NCBI GenBank assembly: GCA_031291845.1
Contig: JARLIH010000094.1
Location: forward strand, 1 to 37,584
From: Isosphaeraceae bacterium
GTDB lineage: Bacteria > Planctomycetota > Planctomycetia > Isosphaerales > Isosphaeraceae
DNA: 37,584 nucleotides
Direction of reading: 5' to 3'
The notes under the pieces are model-generated. The model did no database searches and was not told the origin of the DNA. It was given only the letters and a program-made list of their open reading frames with translations. A program made the translations under genes and the position numbers. Below are positions 17,601-25,772 of the stretch, piece after piece; positions within the stretch are counted from its first letter, which is position 1; each line of letters starts with the position of its first letter.

Positions 17601-20600
17601 CCGCGGCGCCGGGAGTTCCGTACACGGCGCCGTATGTGATCGACAGCCAAGACGGCGCGCCGGCCTCCAGCGAGTACGTCACCGAGTCGCCGTCCGGATC
17701 GGTGGCGCCCGCTCCGTAGCGGTAGGGCGACCCCACGAGCCCTTGGAGGACCGGCTTCGACGTGATCACCGGCGGCCGGTTGGGCGCGCTCGCGGTTGCC
17801 GTCAGCGTCCAGTCCTGGGTCGCCACGCCCCCCAGGCCGTCCGAAACCTGGATCTCCAGCGCGTAGGTGCCTGCCACGGGACTGGCCCATTGCAGCAGGT
17901 TCGGCGTGCTCGTCGAGAACGCCAGGCCCGACGGATGCGAGCCCGACAGTGCGTACGTCAGCGGGTCGCCGTCGGCGTCGATCGCCTGCACGGAATAGGT
18001 GTAGGGCTTGCCGGCCCCGCCGGTCGTCAGGGGGGTGGACGTGATGACCGGGGGCGTATCGGTGCCTCGCACGGTGATCGTGTACGACTGGGTCGCAGTC
18101 CCGCCGTAGGGATCGCTCACCTGCACTGTCACCGGGTAGGAGCCGACCACGTTGGGGCCGGGCAGCCAGCGGATCGTTCCCGTCGCGGGGTTGATCGACA
18201 ATCCGGCGGGGGCCTGGACCAGGCTCCAGCGCAGCGGGTCGTGGTCGGGGTCGGTCGCCGTCGCGTTGTAGGCGTACAGCACGCCGTCGACGGCCGACAG
18301 CTTCGGCGTCGAGGTGATGGTCGGCGCGCCGTTGGACAGGTCGGTTGTGACCGTCACAGTGAACGGCTGCGTGGCCGACCCACCGCGGCCGTCGCGCACC
18401 TCGACCTGCAACGACTGGGCTCCCATCTGCCCGGCCGTCGGGGTCCAGCTCAAAACACCGGTTGTGGCATTGAGCGAGACGCCCGCCAGCGGCGTGTCGA
18501 GCACGTAGGTCAGGGCGTCCCCGTCGGGGTCGTTGGCCTTGATCGGGTAGACGTAGCCAAGACCCAGGGCGATCGTGCTGCGCGGAGTCGAGGTGATCAC
18601 CGGCGGCTGGTCGGTCCGCGGCGCGACCGCGTTGAGGGTGAACGTCTGGCTGCCCGTGCCGCCGCGGCCGTCGCTGACCGTCACCGTCACCGTCACCGGT
18701 CCCGCTGCCTGGGGGGTCCAGGTCAGCATATTGGGGTACGCCGGGGCGAACGCCATGCCCGGAACCGAAGGCGAGACGCTATACGTGAGCGGATCATTCT
18801 CGGCGTCTTGCGCGAGCACGCTGTAGACATAGGGAAGGCCGACCTGCGGTTGGCCCGCCGGCACCGAGGTGATAATCGGCGGCGTGTCCGGGGGGGCCAC
18901 GTTGATGGTAAAGGGCTGCAGGGCGACGCCGCCGCGGCCGTCGTCGACACGCACGATCACGCTCTGTGCGCCGGATTCGCCGGCCGTGGGCACCCAGTCG
19001 ATCTGACCCGTGGCCCGGTCGATCCACATTCCCGCGGGGTAGACGGACAAGTCGAAGGTGAGCACGTCGGCGTCTGCGTCGCTGGCGGCGGCCTGGTACG
19101 TGTAGAGCTGGCCGACGGCGCCCGCGGTCACAGGGTTCGAGGTGAACACCGGGGGGTGGTTCACTCCCTCACTGACCACCAGGTTGAATTGCTGGGTGTC
19201 GCTTCCCCCTTCGTTGTCGGTGACCCGGATCGTGACCAGGAACGACTGGCCGAAGTCGCCGGCCTGTGGAGTCCACGACAGGGCGCCCGTCGAGCTGTCG
19301 ATCGTCATCCTGTCGTCGGCGTTGATGTTGGGGCCGCTGACCAGGGTGAAGGTCAAGGGAACCTCTGGAGCGGCCGAGACCGTCGGCTGGTAGGTGTAAG
19401 TCGAGCCCGGGTCAACGGCGGTCGGGGGCGACGAGGTGAAATGCAAGGGGGGAGTGCTGCTCGGGGCGGCGACGGTCAGCGTGTAGGTTTGGGTCGTGGT
19501 CGCACCGTTGGCGTCGAGCGCCTCGACGGTGACGGAGTAGGTACCTACCTGGTCGTGCCCCGGCTGCCAGGAAAGGACACCGGTCGCCGAATCGATCGAC
19601 ATCCCCAGCGGACCTTTCAGGAGCGCATAGGAGATGGCCCCCCCGTCGGTGTCGACGGCCTGGACGTTGTAGAGATAAGGGGCCTCGGGGACGAGCTGGA
19701 TGTCGGTCGTTACCGAGAAGGCAGCCGAGCCGGTCTGGCGTTCCGCGTAGAAGAAGTCGATCGGGTACGTCTGTCCGATAACCAAACCCAGTCCCGGCTG
19801 GCCCTGGGCGTTGGGCTGGTTGAGCTGGTCGAGAGAGGCGGTGAGGGCCGTCTGGCTCTGCGAATGCATGCCGCCATCATCGATGACGAGTTGATTGTTT
19901 ATAAATACCCATGAGTCATCATCACTGTTATCTGAAATTGTCTCTCCGCCGTGATAGGTGAAGCTGCCATGGAATTCAACCATGAAGTTGAAGTTGTGGT
20001 CGGGGTATTGCGGGATGTCGTTGCCGAAGAGCTGCCCGTCGATCGGGAAAAAGAAGGTGGAGTAAAATCGGTACGGGCTAAAACTGTTGGCCTGGGTCAT
20101 CACCAGGGGGAACTGTTCGGTGAGGTTCGTGCCGGGGGCGTCGTGATACCAGTCGTAGAACGATTGGGGGCTCTGAATGACCGCTCTCGGACCTCCGAAA
20201 TCAACAAGCTGACCCGTGTAGGTGGGCGCGCGGTCGCGCGTGGTGGCGACGTCGTTGGTCGTGTCGCTCTCGCGGATACTTCCCCCCGCGTTGATCTTTG
20301 CGAAGACGTAAAATGTCCCGCCGGTGGCAGGAAGGGCAAGGGCGGGACTGTTGCCGTCGTGGTTGCCGATGGTCTTGTCGGCCACCGCGGTGATCGTCTC
20401 GCTGCCGAGCAGGTAGTCGGTGCCCTCGCCGGGGATGGGGTTGGTCGAGGCGTAGTAGGCGATCGTGAAGTCGGCGGGGGCAGCCTCGCCGCTGATGTGA
20501 TAATCGCGCTCAATCGTGAATGTCTGGCCGGACGTCACGGTGCTGGGTCCGGCCACGCCGCCGCCGTCCCAGTTGAGCTCGATCGGGTCGGCCGTGGTTG

Positions 20601-23600
20601 GGCCGCTCACGCTGATCGGCTCGGACGCGGCGATCACGTCGCCGGGCTGGTCCGCCGCCGCCGACTCGGCAGCGTCGATCACGGCGAAGAGGTGGTAGGT
20701 GCCGCCCGTGGCGGGGAGGACCAGGGGAGGGCTGGTGCCGTTGTGCGAGCCCGCGGTCTTAGCGGCCGGAGCGACGATCGTCTCGCTCCCCAGCAGCAGG
20801 TCACCCCCCTGCCCCAGCGTCGCGTTGGGCGAGGCGTAATAGGCGATCGTGAAGTTGCCCGAGGCGCCCCCCGCGCCGATCGTGTAGCTGCGTTGAACGG
20901 TGACGGTGCTGCCCGCATTGCCCGTCGTCGGGGCGCTGAGCGACGACCAGCCGAAGTTGCTTACCGGAGCGACGCGGATGGCGTCGGCCGCAACCTCCGC
21001 GGCGCTCGTGTCGTTGAGCAGCACTTCGATCGTGCCGCTGGTGACGTGGACCACGGCCAACGTCTGGAACGGCGACGCCTGGTACATCTGCCCAGTAGGG
21101 ACCAGCGTCTGGTTCACGGTGGCGGTCGTCAGCAGGCTCGTCCCGTCCTCGATCTGGTAGGCTGCGTCGGCGGCGAGGATCGACTCCGGCGCCCAGGTCG
21201 CCTGAACGACGTAGTCGCCCGGCGCCAGGCCGGTGACTTGCCAGGTCGCCGCACCACTTCCCGACTCGCCGATCGAGAGCGCTTGGGTACCGTCATAGCT
21301 GTCGCCCGATTCCTCACCTTCATTCCCCACCAACCAGGTTTGGGGCACGACACACGAAGCGTTGCTCGGGTTGTTCGCCTGGTCGTTGTCCACGATCACC
21401 GAGCCGTCCAGCGCACGGGCGCCGTCGGCGATCTGGAGCAGGCCCAGTTGCGGATTGACCAGCCCTGTAAAGACATTGGTTCCGAACCCTTGCTGTACGT
21501 CCGGGAAGGTACTGCGCACGTCCCGGACGGTGGCGTCGTTGACGAGGGTCGGGCCGTCAAACCACACGGGGAACTGGTACGAGGTCACGGGCGCGCTCGT
21601 GATCGTGATGCTCGCCGAGCCAGGCGCGGGGTGGACCATGACGTCGTATACCTGGGTGTCGTAGCCCCCGTGCTGGTCGTCGACCCGAATCGCGACCAGG
21701 TTCAGACCGAGTTGCTGGACAGTCGGCGTCCAGGTGACCTTACCATTGCCGTCGTAGCTCAGGCCGGCCGGTCCGGAGGTCAGCGAGAACGCCAGCCGAT
21801 CGCCGTCCGGGTCCGCCGCGGCGGACTGGTAGACGTAGGACGCGCCCACGTACGCGTCGACCACGGGCGTGGTGATGTAGTGCGGCGGCGGGTAGAGACC
21901 GGCCGGCAGCACGGTCAGCGTGTAGTCCTGGTAGGCGGTGCCACCGCGGCCGTCGCTGACCTGAAGGCGGATGGCGTGGGTCCCGACGTCGGTCGGCGTC
22001 GCGGAGCTGGAGGGGGTCCAGGTCACTTGACCCGAGGAGGTCACCGTCATTCCGGAGGGGCCCACCAGGAGCGAATACCTCAGCGCGTCGTTGTCCGGGT
22101 CGGCCGCCGCCGCGCTGTAGGCGTACGGCTGGTTGACGACGACCTGATCCGGCGCCATGCTGGTGAACACCGGCGGGCGGTCGTAGCTGAAGTCGTAGCC
22201 GGTCGCTTCCACCCCCGAGCCCAGCGTGATCCCGGTGATCATCTCGTTTCCGACCGTACCTCCCGCCGAGCCCGCGGTGACCTTGCCGTCGATCGTACCG
22301 TAGGACGGCGCCTCGATCAGTGAGTAGGTACCGGGGTAGAGATGGGCGAAGACGTACGAACCGTCGGCCAGCGTCGTGGTCGACATGTTGACCGAGCGGC
22401 CCAACAAGTCCGTGCCGGTCAGAGTGAGCGGCGTACCCGCCACGCCCGGCTCGGCCGCCTGTTTCTGGCCGTCGTTGTTGGCGTCGTCGTAGGCAAAGCC
22501 CGACAACGACGCCAGGGTGAACTCGCTGAAGTCGTAGCCGGTCGCCTCCACCCCCGAGCCGAGCGTGATCCCGGTGATCGTCTCGTATCCGACCGTGCCT
22601 CCCGCCGAACCTGCCGTGATCGTGCCCTCCACCGTACCGGCGGGCTGGGTCTCCGTCACCGTGTACGTGCCGGGGTACAGTTGGGTGAACACGTACGAAC
22701 CGTCGGCCAGCGTCCGGGTTGACACGTTGACCGAGCGGCCTAACAGGTCCGTGCCGGTGAGGGTGAGCTGCGTACCCGCCACGCCCGGCTCGGTCGATTG
22801 TTTCTGGCCGTCATTGTTGGCGTCGTCGTAGGCAAAGCCCGACAGCGACGCCACGGCGACCTCGCTGGCCTGATAGCCGAAGTCGTAGCCGGTGGCGTCC
22901 ACCCCCGAACCCAGCGTGATCCCTGTGATCGTCTCGTGTCCGGCCGTGCCCCCCGCGGAGCCCGCGGTGATCGTGCCGTCCACCATGCCGGAGGACGGGG
23001 TCTCCGTCACCGTGTACGTACCCGGGTACAGTTGCGTGAACGCGTACGAACCGTCCACGCCCGACGTCGTCGTCGCCGTCACCGACCGGCCCTGAAGGTC
23101 CGTCCCCGTCAGCGTGAACTCCGTGCCCGACACACCTGATTCGGTCGACTGTTTCACACCGTCGTTGTTCGCGTCCACGTACGCATAGCCCGACAGCGAC
23201 GCCACCGCGAACTCGCTGAAGTCGTAACCCGTTGCCGTCACCCCCGAGCCCAGCGTGATGCTCGTGATCGCAACGGCCCCGACCGTGCCTCCCGCGGAGC
23301 CCGCCGTGATCTTGCCCTCCACCATCCCGGAGGGAAGGCTCTCCGTCACCGTGTACGTGCCCGGGTACAGTTGGGTGAATGCGTACGACCCGTCGGCAGC
23401 CGAGGTGGTCGTCGCGTTGACCGCACGGCCCCAGAGGTCGGTCCCGGTCAGCGTGAACTCCGTGCCCGACACCCCCACTTCGGTCGACTGTTTCACACCG
23501 TCGTTGTTCGCGTCGTCGTACGCGAAGCCCGACAACGACGCCAGGGAATACTCGCTGAAGTCGTACCCCGTCGCCGTCACCCCCGAGCCCAGCGTGATGC

Positions 23601-24867
23601 CGGTGATCGTCTCGTTGCCGACCGTGCCCCCCGCAGTGCCTGCCGTGATCTGCCCGACGACCGCGCCGGTGGGTGGGCTCTCGGTCACCGAGTACGTGCC
23701 GGGGTACAGTCGCGTGAACGCGTAAGACCCGTCGGCGGCCGAGGTTGTCGTCTCGTTGACCGCATGGCCCCAGAGGTCCGTGCCGGTCAAGGTGAACTGC
23801 GTACCTGCCACGCCGGACTCGGTCGACTGCTTCTGGCCGTCGTTGTTAACGTCGACGTACGCGAAGCCCGACAGCGACGCCAGGGCGATGTTGCTGAAGT
23901 TGAAGCTGCCGCTTGCGATCATCCCCTGCCGGCCCTTACTGTCCACGTTTTGGCCGCCGAGTGTGGCGTCGAAGAAGACGGCCGCCTCATCCTTGCCGGC
24001 CGACTCGGTGAGGTACGCGTTCGCGTCGGCGATGATGGTGGCATTGGTGCCGGAAGTGGTGGCGGTGAAGTTGCCCGTGCTCAGGTTGGGCGTCGCATCG
24101 ACCGTCAGCTCCCAGATGGCAATCTGGACGGCGGCGGCCTGATCCGCCGTCAGCGCGGTGTCCTGGCCGTAGTGGTTGTAGAGGTAGGCGATCCGCCCGC
24201 CGTTGGCCCCGAAGGCTGATGCGACCGACTCGGGGAGGACCGCGAAGTTGTTGCCCGAGGAAACGTCATGAAACAGGTCGCCGCAATCGCTGAGAAACTG
24301 GGCTAGCGTAGTGCCGGACTGAAGGAGCGTGATCGAAAGCTCGCCGGCGCCGCCCGGAACCTGGTGGCCGTCTACGCCGACCGTGACGTTCTTACCGTCG
24401 GTCAGACCGTTGTACGTCAGCGACACGTTCGCCGGGCTCCGCAACGTGACCTCGATCGTGTTCGGCGCAGTCACCGTGGCCGGGTCGAGGTTCGACAGGA
24501 TCTGCGCGCCGGTGTTGACGACGCCCGACGGCGGAGTCTCGACGAGCTGGTAGGTTCCCGCCACGAGGTTGCCGCCGCTGACGTCGCTGTCGTCGAAGCG
24601 GTAGTAGCCGTTGGCGTCCGTCGTCGTCTGGCCGAGCACCGTCGACCCGTCGGCCGAATAGAGCGTCACGGTCGCTCCCGGCAGGTCGGGCTCGCTCTGA
24701 TCGAGCTGGCCGTTGGCGTTGAGGTCGAGATAGGCCGTTCCTTGGAGGAAGGCGCCGGCCACGAGCATGACGCGTTCCTCCAGCGGGAGGAACGACGGCA
24801 GGACTCGGCGGCGGCGGCGAAGGGCGGAGTGGGCGCGCAGACGGTCGGCAGAGCGCGGGGGGCGCAT
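11677..24867 (-). CDS. Giant adhesin-RHS polymorphic toxin, about 4396 aa
   Basis: One uninterrupted frame of 13.2 kb. The start ATG at 24865-24867 follows a GAGGAAGGA site; a start at 24939 is possible but poorer. Order (approximate residues): basic tag with LPLEERVML (27-35); B-type domain (39-130); segment with C195 and Q247 (VQIAIWELT), thioester-like; five SdrD/Cna-B-like repeats (330-892); He_PIG/cadherin-like (893-1092); golvesin-like (1095-1300); two CARDB-like (1304-1545); fibro-slime domain (1550-1715; DDDSWVFINNQLVIDDGG); about eight more He_PIG units (1720-2545); Ig-like; P-domain (2637-2800); RHS/YD shell (2887-4225) ending LSFYAKDGLGSTRAL ... YYLRAREYNQAVGRFTSRD ... NPVDRVDPSG; variable tip (4226-4396). 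The tip has no named family; a late NCATW Cys could be catalytic. RHS shells encapsulate and release C-terminal toxins; the front would bind neighbouring cells or matrix. The secretion route is unclear. The tip DNA is visibly less GC-rich than the shell, as expected for an exchanged module. Confidence 0.9.
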   Translation of the reverse strand: MRPPRSADRLRAHSALRRRRRVLPSFLPLEERVMLVAGAFLQGTAYLDLNANGQLDQSEPDLPGATVTLYSADGSTVLGQTTTDANGYYRFDDSDVSGGNLVAGTYQLVETPPSGVVNTGAQILSNLDPATVTAPNTIEVTLRSPANVSLTYNGLTDGKNVTVGVDGHQVPGGAGELSITLLQSGTTLAQFLSDCGDLFHDVSSGNNFAVLPESVASAFGANGGRIAYLYNHYGQDTALTADQAAAVQIAIWELTVDATPNLSTGNFTATTSGTNATIIADANAYLTESAGKDEAAVFFDATLGGQNVDSKGRQGMIASGSFNFSNIALASLSGFAYVDVNNDGQKQSTESGVAGTQFTLTGTDLWGHAVNETTTSAADGSYAFTRLYPGTYSVTESPPTGAVVGQITAGTAGGTVGNETITGITLGSGVTATGYDFSEYSLASLSGFAYDDANNDGVKQSTEVGVSGTEFTLTGTDLWGRAVNATTTSAADGSYAFTQLYPGTYTVTESLPSGMVEGKITAGSAGGTVGAVAITSITLGSGVTATGYDFSEFAVASLSGYAYVDANNDGVKQSTESGVSGTEFTLTGTDLQGRSVTATTTSGVDGSYAFTQLYPGTYTVTETPSSGMVDGTITAGSAGGTAGHETITGITLGSGVDATGYDFGYQASEVAVASLSGFAYDDANNDGQKQSTEPGVAGTQLTLTGTDLLGRSVNVSTRTLADGSYVFTQLYPGTYTVTETQPAGTVEGTITAGSAGGTVGYETITGITLGSGVEATGYDFSEFTLASLSGFAYDDANNDGQKQAAEPGVAGTPLTLTGTDLLGRSVNMSTTTLADGSYVFAHLYPGTYSLIEAPSYGTIDGKVTAGSAGGTVGNEMITGITLGSGVEATGYDFSYDRPPVFTSMAPDQVVVNQPYAYSAAAADPDNDALRYSLLVGPSGMTVTSSGQVTWTPSSSATPTDVGTHAIRLQVSDGRGGTAYQDYTLTVLPAGLYPPPHYITTPVVDAYVGASYVYQSAAADPDGDRLAFSLTSGPAGLSYDGNGKVTWTPTVQQLGLNLVAIRVDDQHGGYDTQVYDVMVHPAPGSASITITSAPVTSYQFPVWFDGPTLVNDATVRDVRSTFPDVQQGFGTNVFTGLVNPQLGLLQIADGARALDGSVIVDNDQANNPSNASCVVPQTWLVGNEGEESGDSYDGTQALSIGESGSGAATWQVTGLAPGDYVVQATWAPESILAADAAYQIEDGTSLLTTATVNQTLVPTGQMYQASPFQTLAVVHVTSGTIEVLLNDTSAAEVAADAIRVAPVSNFGWSSLSAPTTGNAGSTVTVQRSYTIGAGGASGNFTIAYYASPNATLGQGGDLLLGSETIVAPAAKTAGSHNGTSPPLVLPATGGTYHLFAVIDAAESAAADQPGDVIAASEPISVSGPTTADPIELNWDGGGVAGPSTVTSGQTFTIERDYHISGEAAPADFTIAYYASTNPIPGEGTDYLLGSETITAVADKTIGNHDGNSPALALPATGGTFYVFAKINAGGSIRESDTTNDVATTRDRAPTYTGQLVDFGGPRAVIQSPQSFYDWYHDAPGTNLTEQFPLVMTQANSFSPYRFYSTFFFPIDGQLFGNDIPQYPDHNFNFMVEFHGSFTYHGGETISDNSDDDSWVFINNQLVIDDGGMHSQSQTALTASLDQLNQPNAQGQPGLGLVIGQTYPIDFFYAERQTGSAAFSVTTDIQLVPEAPYLYNVQAVDTDGGAISYALLKGPLGMSIDSATGVLSWQPGHDQVGTYSVTVEALDANGATTTQTYTLTVAAPSSTPPLHFTSSPPTAVDPGSTYTYQPTVSAAPEVPLTFTLVSGPNINADDRMTIDSSTGALSWTPQAGDFGQSFLVTIRVTDNEGGSDTQQFNLVVSEGVNHPPVFTSNPVTAGAVGQLYTYQAAASDADADVLTFDLSVYPAGMWIDRATGQIDWVPTAGESGAQSVIVRVDDGRGGVALQPFTINVAPPDTPPIITSVPAGQPQVGLPYVYSVLAQDAENDPLTYSVSPSVPGMAFAPAYPNMLTWTPQAAGPVTVTVTVSDGRGGTGSQTFTLNAVAPRTDQPPVITSTPRSTIALGLGYVYPIKANDPDGDALTYVLDTPLAGVSLNATTGVLSWTPTAGQMGAQSLQVEVRDGRGGSATQPFTVTVTTDLSNGAPTITSTPKLSAVDGVLYAYNATATDPDHDPLRWSLVQAPAGLSINPATGTIRWLPGPNVVGSYPVTVQVSDPYGGTATQSYTITVRGTDTPPVITSTPLTTGGAGKPYTYSVQAIDADGDPLTYALSGSHPSGLAFSTSTPNLLQWASPVAGTYALEIQVSDGLGGVATQDWTLTATASAPNRPPVITSKPVLQGLVGSPYRYGAGATDPDGDSVTYSLEAGAPSWLSITYGAVYGTPGAAGNYPVTVVADDGHGNEAYQSFTIEVTEDQGPTISSTPVTSVTAGGTYEYDVVASDPDGDLLQYQVDMQRPQGFEDDPSQPMVDWHGHVTWNPGTEFVGSFWPMLVTVSDLHGYSFSQSYVLSVNADTTPPGVVVQVSADQADMGQSVTVTVRATDDVAVSSLSLTENGQPVVLNAQGQAKVVLPTTGTVTFVGSATDPSGNVGTSPSSVVTVIDPSVTDVPTASIASLASTQNATNGADATTHLPVFAPLTVGPGASVSSPITVNDPSSVQSLALALNITASDDSGLTATLTGPNGHTVTLFSGLSGTNLTNATFDDGASGGIGSGSAPYSGTFHPEQALAALAGSAASGTYTLTLTNSSTSTTATVSGWSLTYRKSVQSEVTAPVQIVGTANDAEQLSSWTLRVSAAGSANTTLLGSGGSPVVNGVLGSFDPTMLADGPYVLELRVTNAGGHTTVVEQTVTVTGSLKLGNLHLSFTDLTVPVAGIPITITRTYDTLNAGVEGDFGYGWTLNEGNAQLAVSQPNGGTSAQAPFSDGTRVTITLPGGQPETFTFAPQPVVTGYFVLPYYDPAFVPDPGVTDTLTVEADTLFANGDGTYSGLDGEQTPYTPADPTFGGSYTLTTRQGLTYVIDASTGVLETESDRNGNTLTFSASGISSNSGRAVTFTRDPNTGNITAITDPRGNRIVYGYDGSGNLVSVTDRDGKTTQFVYNTGMPHYVDHVIDAQGQTVAQVTYTTAGRVSGITDALGNTSTVTSDDAGELNTSVTAPGSSPTAVTYDGEGNVTGTVDAAGNATSATYSGNNLASQTQTVDGTPETTTYTYDAYGEVLTATDAQGNTTYFTYNAQGEPVTSTDALGNTTTFRYDGNGNLVSTTDPDGVTTSMTYDAYGNVLSITTPDGTTHSTYDGYGDVTSTTDAQGTTTTYTYDADGNPKTSQWTWVSGSTQQVLTTTNIYDGNDHLIQSTAADGTVTETVYDSSGHAVWTDVPHVPGQAANGTHTTYDAAGRVISTEQYHNVAIIINNPNSSAPTSILSSSDATPFSVTDTSYDAQGRVQWTDDAHLPGQPCDGTLTTYDAAGNAKSTERYGNVVITAGTPISHGALLSSTSTTYDAAGNVISTTSAGGAVTTYAYNAAGQQTEARTTANGVTSTTTTTYDAAGRVTSTTDALGHTTHYVYDGDGHLVKTVFPDGGTSKTVYDSNGRKVASIDQDGNETDYGYDAYGNLTSVQLPAITLVYPESSYTARPTYSYSYDAYGNLLSETVPAPGLPSGQGETTSYTYDAFGHKVSETLPMGQTESWSYNALGQLASSTDFDGNTIHYTYDDQGRVTEKDDYAPHATSPSVTVTYTYDNPDTTNDGGHYDTVTTPEGLTTSYYDVNGNLVKQESPEGTIEYTYNLATGLETSVSTANTAIQYGYDALGRMSTVTVTELDGAAVSAPLVTTYGYDVNGDLVTTYQPNGTVERRSYDVNGRLASIETTVSATSAVVFGATYTRDLDGNILTAAEMTSTGVRTETYSYNGDGELVEEDITDSLAGDRTLTWGYDLAGNRFTSTDSGAPAGQQVVDYYYNANGELTTEVGVGSQGAYTFSYSYDADGNTLSVSGTQPATYTWDLEGRLVAVTTTDLSTHATTTVSYQYDDAGNRVSETGSGETTTYLNDPTGAYDQVLEEYSGGLLAATYVRGLDLLFQDRTPAGGGTGLSFYAKDGLGSTRALTSSSGAVTDTYTYDAYGNLIGGTQVTTNEFLYTGQQFDPATQQYYLRAREYNQAVGRFTSRDTNEGEVATPLTLNHYVYAGGNPVDRVDPSGHDFSLVELNVSISIGDNAEVEEDGAAVQAKRQAVEAKTYDVMVGIENNYSNNIIVPHFFIFVPAKVSGIGSKYDITGNGSLSVSVRRLDVVKSDAWFHKLATIAEFNFPQYLEWTTTAWVLAEATRRDDDGRLQQQIINTMRGKFSYLPLPGTINCATWTAYAALSAIAISKT
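22190..23890 (-). repeat. Five tandem copies of a roughly 339-bp coding repeat
   Basis: Within the giant gene, the landmark CCCGACA-CGACGCCA recurs at about 22500, 22838, 23190, 23529 and 23868, a period of about 338-352 bp (113-117 residues). The units encode SLSGFAY.D.NNDG.KQ, a strand block with GTDL.GR, DGSY.F..LYPGTY.V.E, and GSAGGTVG.E.ITGITLGSG. DNA identity is visibly high, so the block can expand or contract by recombination. Confidence 0.85.
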
Positions 24868-25094
24868 GGTGCAGTCCTTCCTCGGTGACCCGCCATGGTC
24901 GGTTTTCGTTTCGAGAAGCCAACGCGGCGCACCGGCCACTCCCGGGTGAGCAGGGCGGCCGGTCGGAATTGATGTTCAGTCGGATGGATTCACATAAAAT
25001 CGATCGATCTTCCGCGACCTAATAACCAAGCATTGCCGTGATTTCTCGGATGACTTTTCCTCGTTTTTGTTGTTTGTTGACTTTCGGCAGCAAC
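24868..25094. other. Spacer between sigma factor and giant RHS gene
   Basis: This 227-bp spacer lies between the sigma factor stop and the RHS start. The part near 24980-25090 is AT-rich, against GC-rich DNA on the RHS side. It is long enough for a promoter of the RHS gene, which the ECF sigma factor might recognise. I could not identify a reliable ECF -35/-10 pair by eye. Confidence 0.4.
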
Positions 25095-25772
25095 TCACGG
25101 GAGAATCGTGTTTTCACGATGACTCGTCTTCCATAATTCCTTGAAGGCCCGCTTGGCATAGAGATGTCGGTCATAAACTTGCGCCTCGGTCAGACCAGTC
25201 TGGGCGGCGACCTGGGCGGTCGTCTCACCCTCGACCCAGCGGAGGTAGAGGACGCGGAACGTCAGGGGGGAGAGCCGGTGGGCGAGGCGATCGAGCGTCT
25301 CGTGTACCTGCCGGGTCGTGCGGCGTCGCTCGTACGAGGCGGCCGGGTCCGGTTCCCGGCCGTGGAGCGCGTCCTCGTCGACATCGGTCAGCCCGCCGCC
25401 CCCCCTCTTCGCGCGCTGGTGCAAGAGGTCGGCGGCGGCGCGCCTCGTCAACACGGCCAGCCAGGCGCGCAAGTTCCCGCCGTTCGGCCGGAAACGACGG
25501 AGCCGGCGCACGATGACCAGCCACACCTGCTGCGTGCAGTCCGTGCAATCGGCCGCCGGGAGCCGGCGGGCAGCCAGGCCGCGAATCAGCGGGTCGACAT
25601 GCTGGTAAAACTGGTCCCAGTCCTTGCACGCGTCGTCCGTCGGCTCATCGCCTCGGCGGAGGTCATCGAGGTACGCACAGACGCGCTCCAACGCATCACC
25701 GCCAAGGATGGACGGAAATGGCGCGGTCAAGACGGCAAGCGAGCCGTCCGGGGGGTACGGTCGAGCGCTCAC
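25095..25772 (-). CDS. ECF-type RNA polymerase sigma factor
   Basis: The 225-residue sigma factor starts with GTG at 25770-25772; an AAGGGG site 6 nt upstream decides this start, while the longer frame to 26015 runs through AT-rich non-coding DNA. Region sigma-2 spans about residues 55-123 (FYQHVDPLIRGLAARRL ... DCTQQVWLVIVRRLRRF ... RAAADLLHQRAKR). Sigma-4 spans about 157-216 (LDRLAHRLSPLTFRVLYLRW ... ETTAQVAAQTGLTEAQVYDR) with its helix-turn-helix. There is no sigma-3, as expected for ECF. No anti-sigma gene is adjacent. It is the first gene of the minus-strand run leading into the giant RHS protein, so it is a plausible specific regulator of the toxin locus; that link is inferred. Planctomycetes have many ECF factors of this small type. 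Confidence 0.85.
   Translation of the reverse strand: MSARPYPPDGSLAVLTAPFPSILGGDALERVCAYLDDLRRGDEPTDDACKDWDQFYQHVDPLIRGLAARRLPAADCTDCTQQVWLVIVRRLRRFRPNGGNLRAWLAVLTRRAAADLLHQRAKRGGGGLTDVDEDALHGREPDPAASYERRRTTRQVHETLDRLAHRLSPLTFRVLYLRWVEGETTAQVAAQTGLTEAQVYDRHLYAKRAFKELWKTSHRENTILP

Noticed and set aside
17197..22323. Two long plus-strand frames (905 and 790 codons) within the giant gene
   Set aside because: High-GC antisense shadows of He_PIG repeats; sequences are Arg/His/Gly-rich with no motifs and the real frame is continuous.
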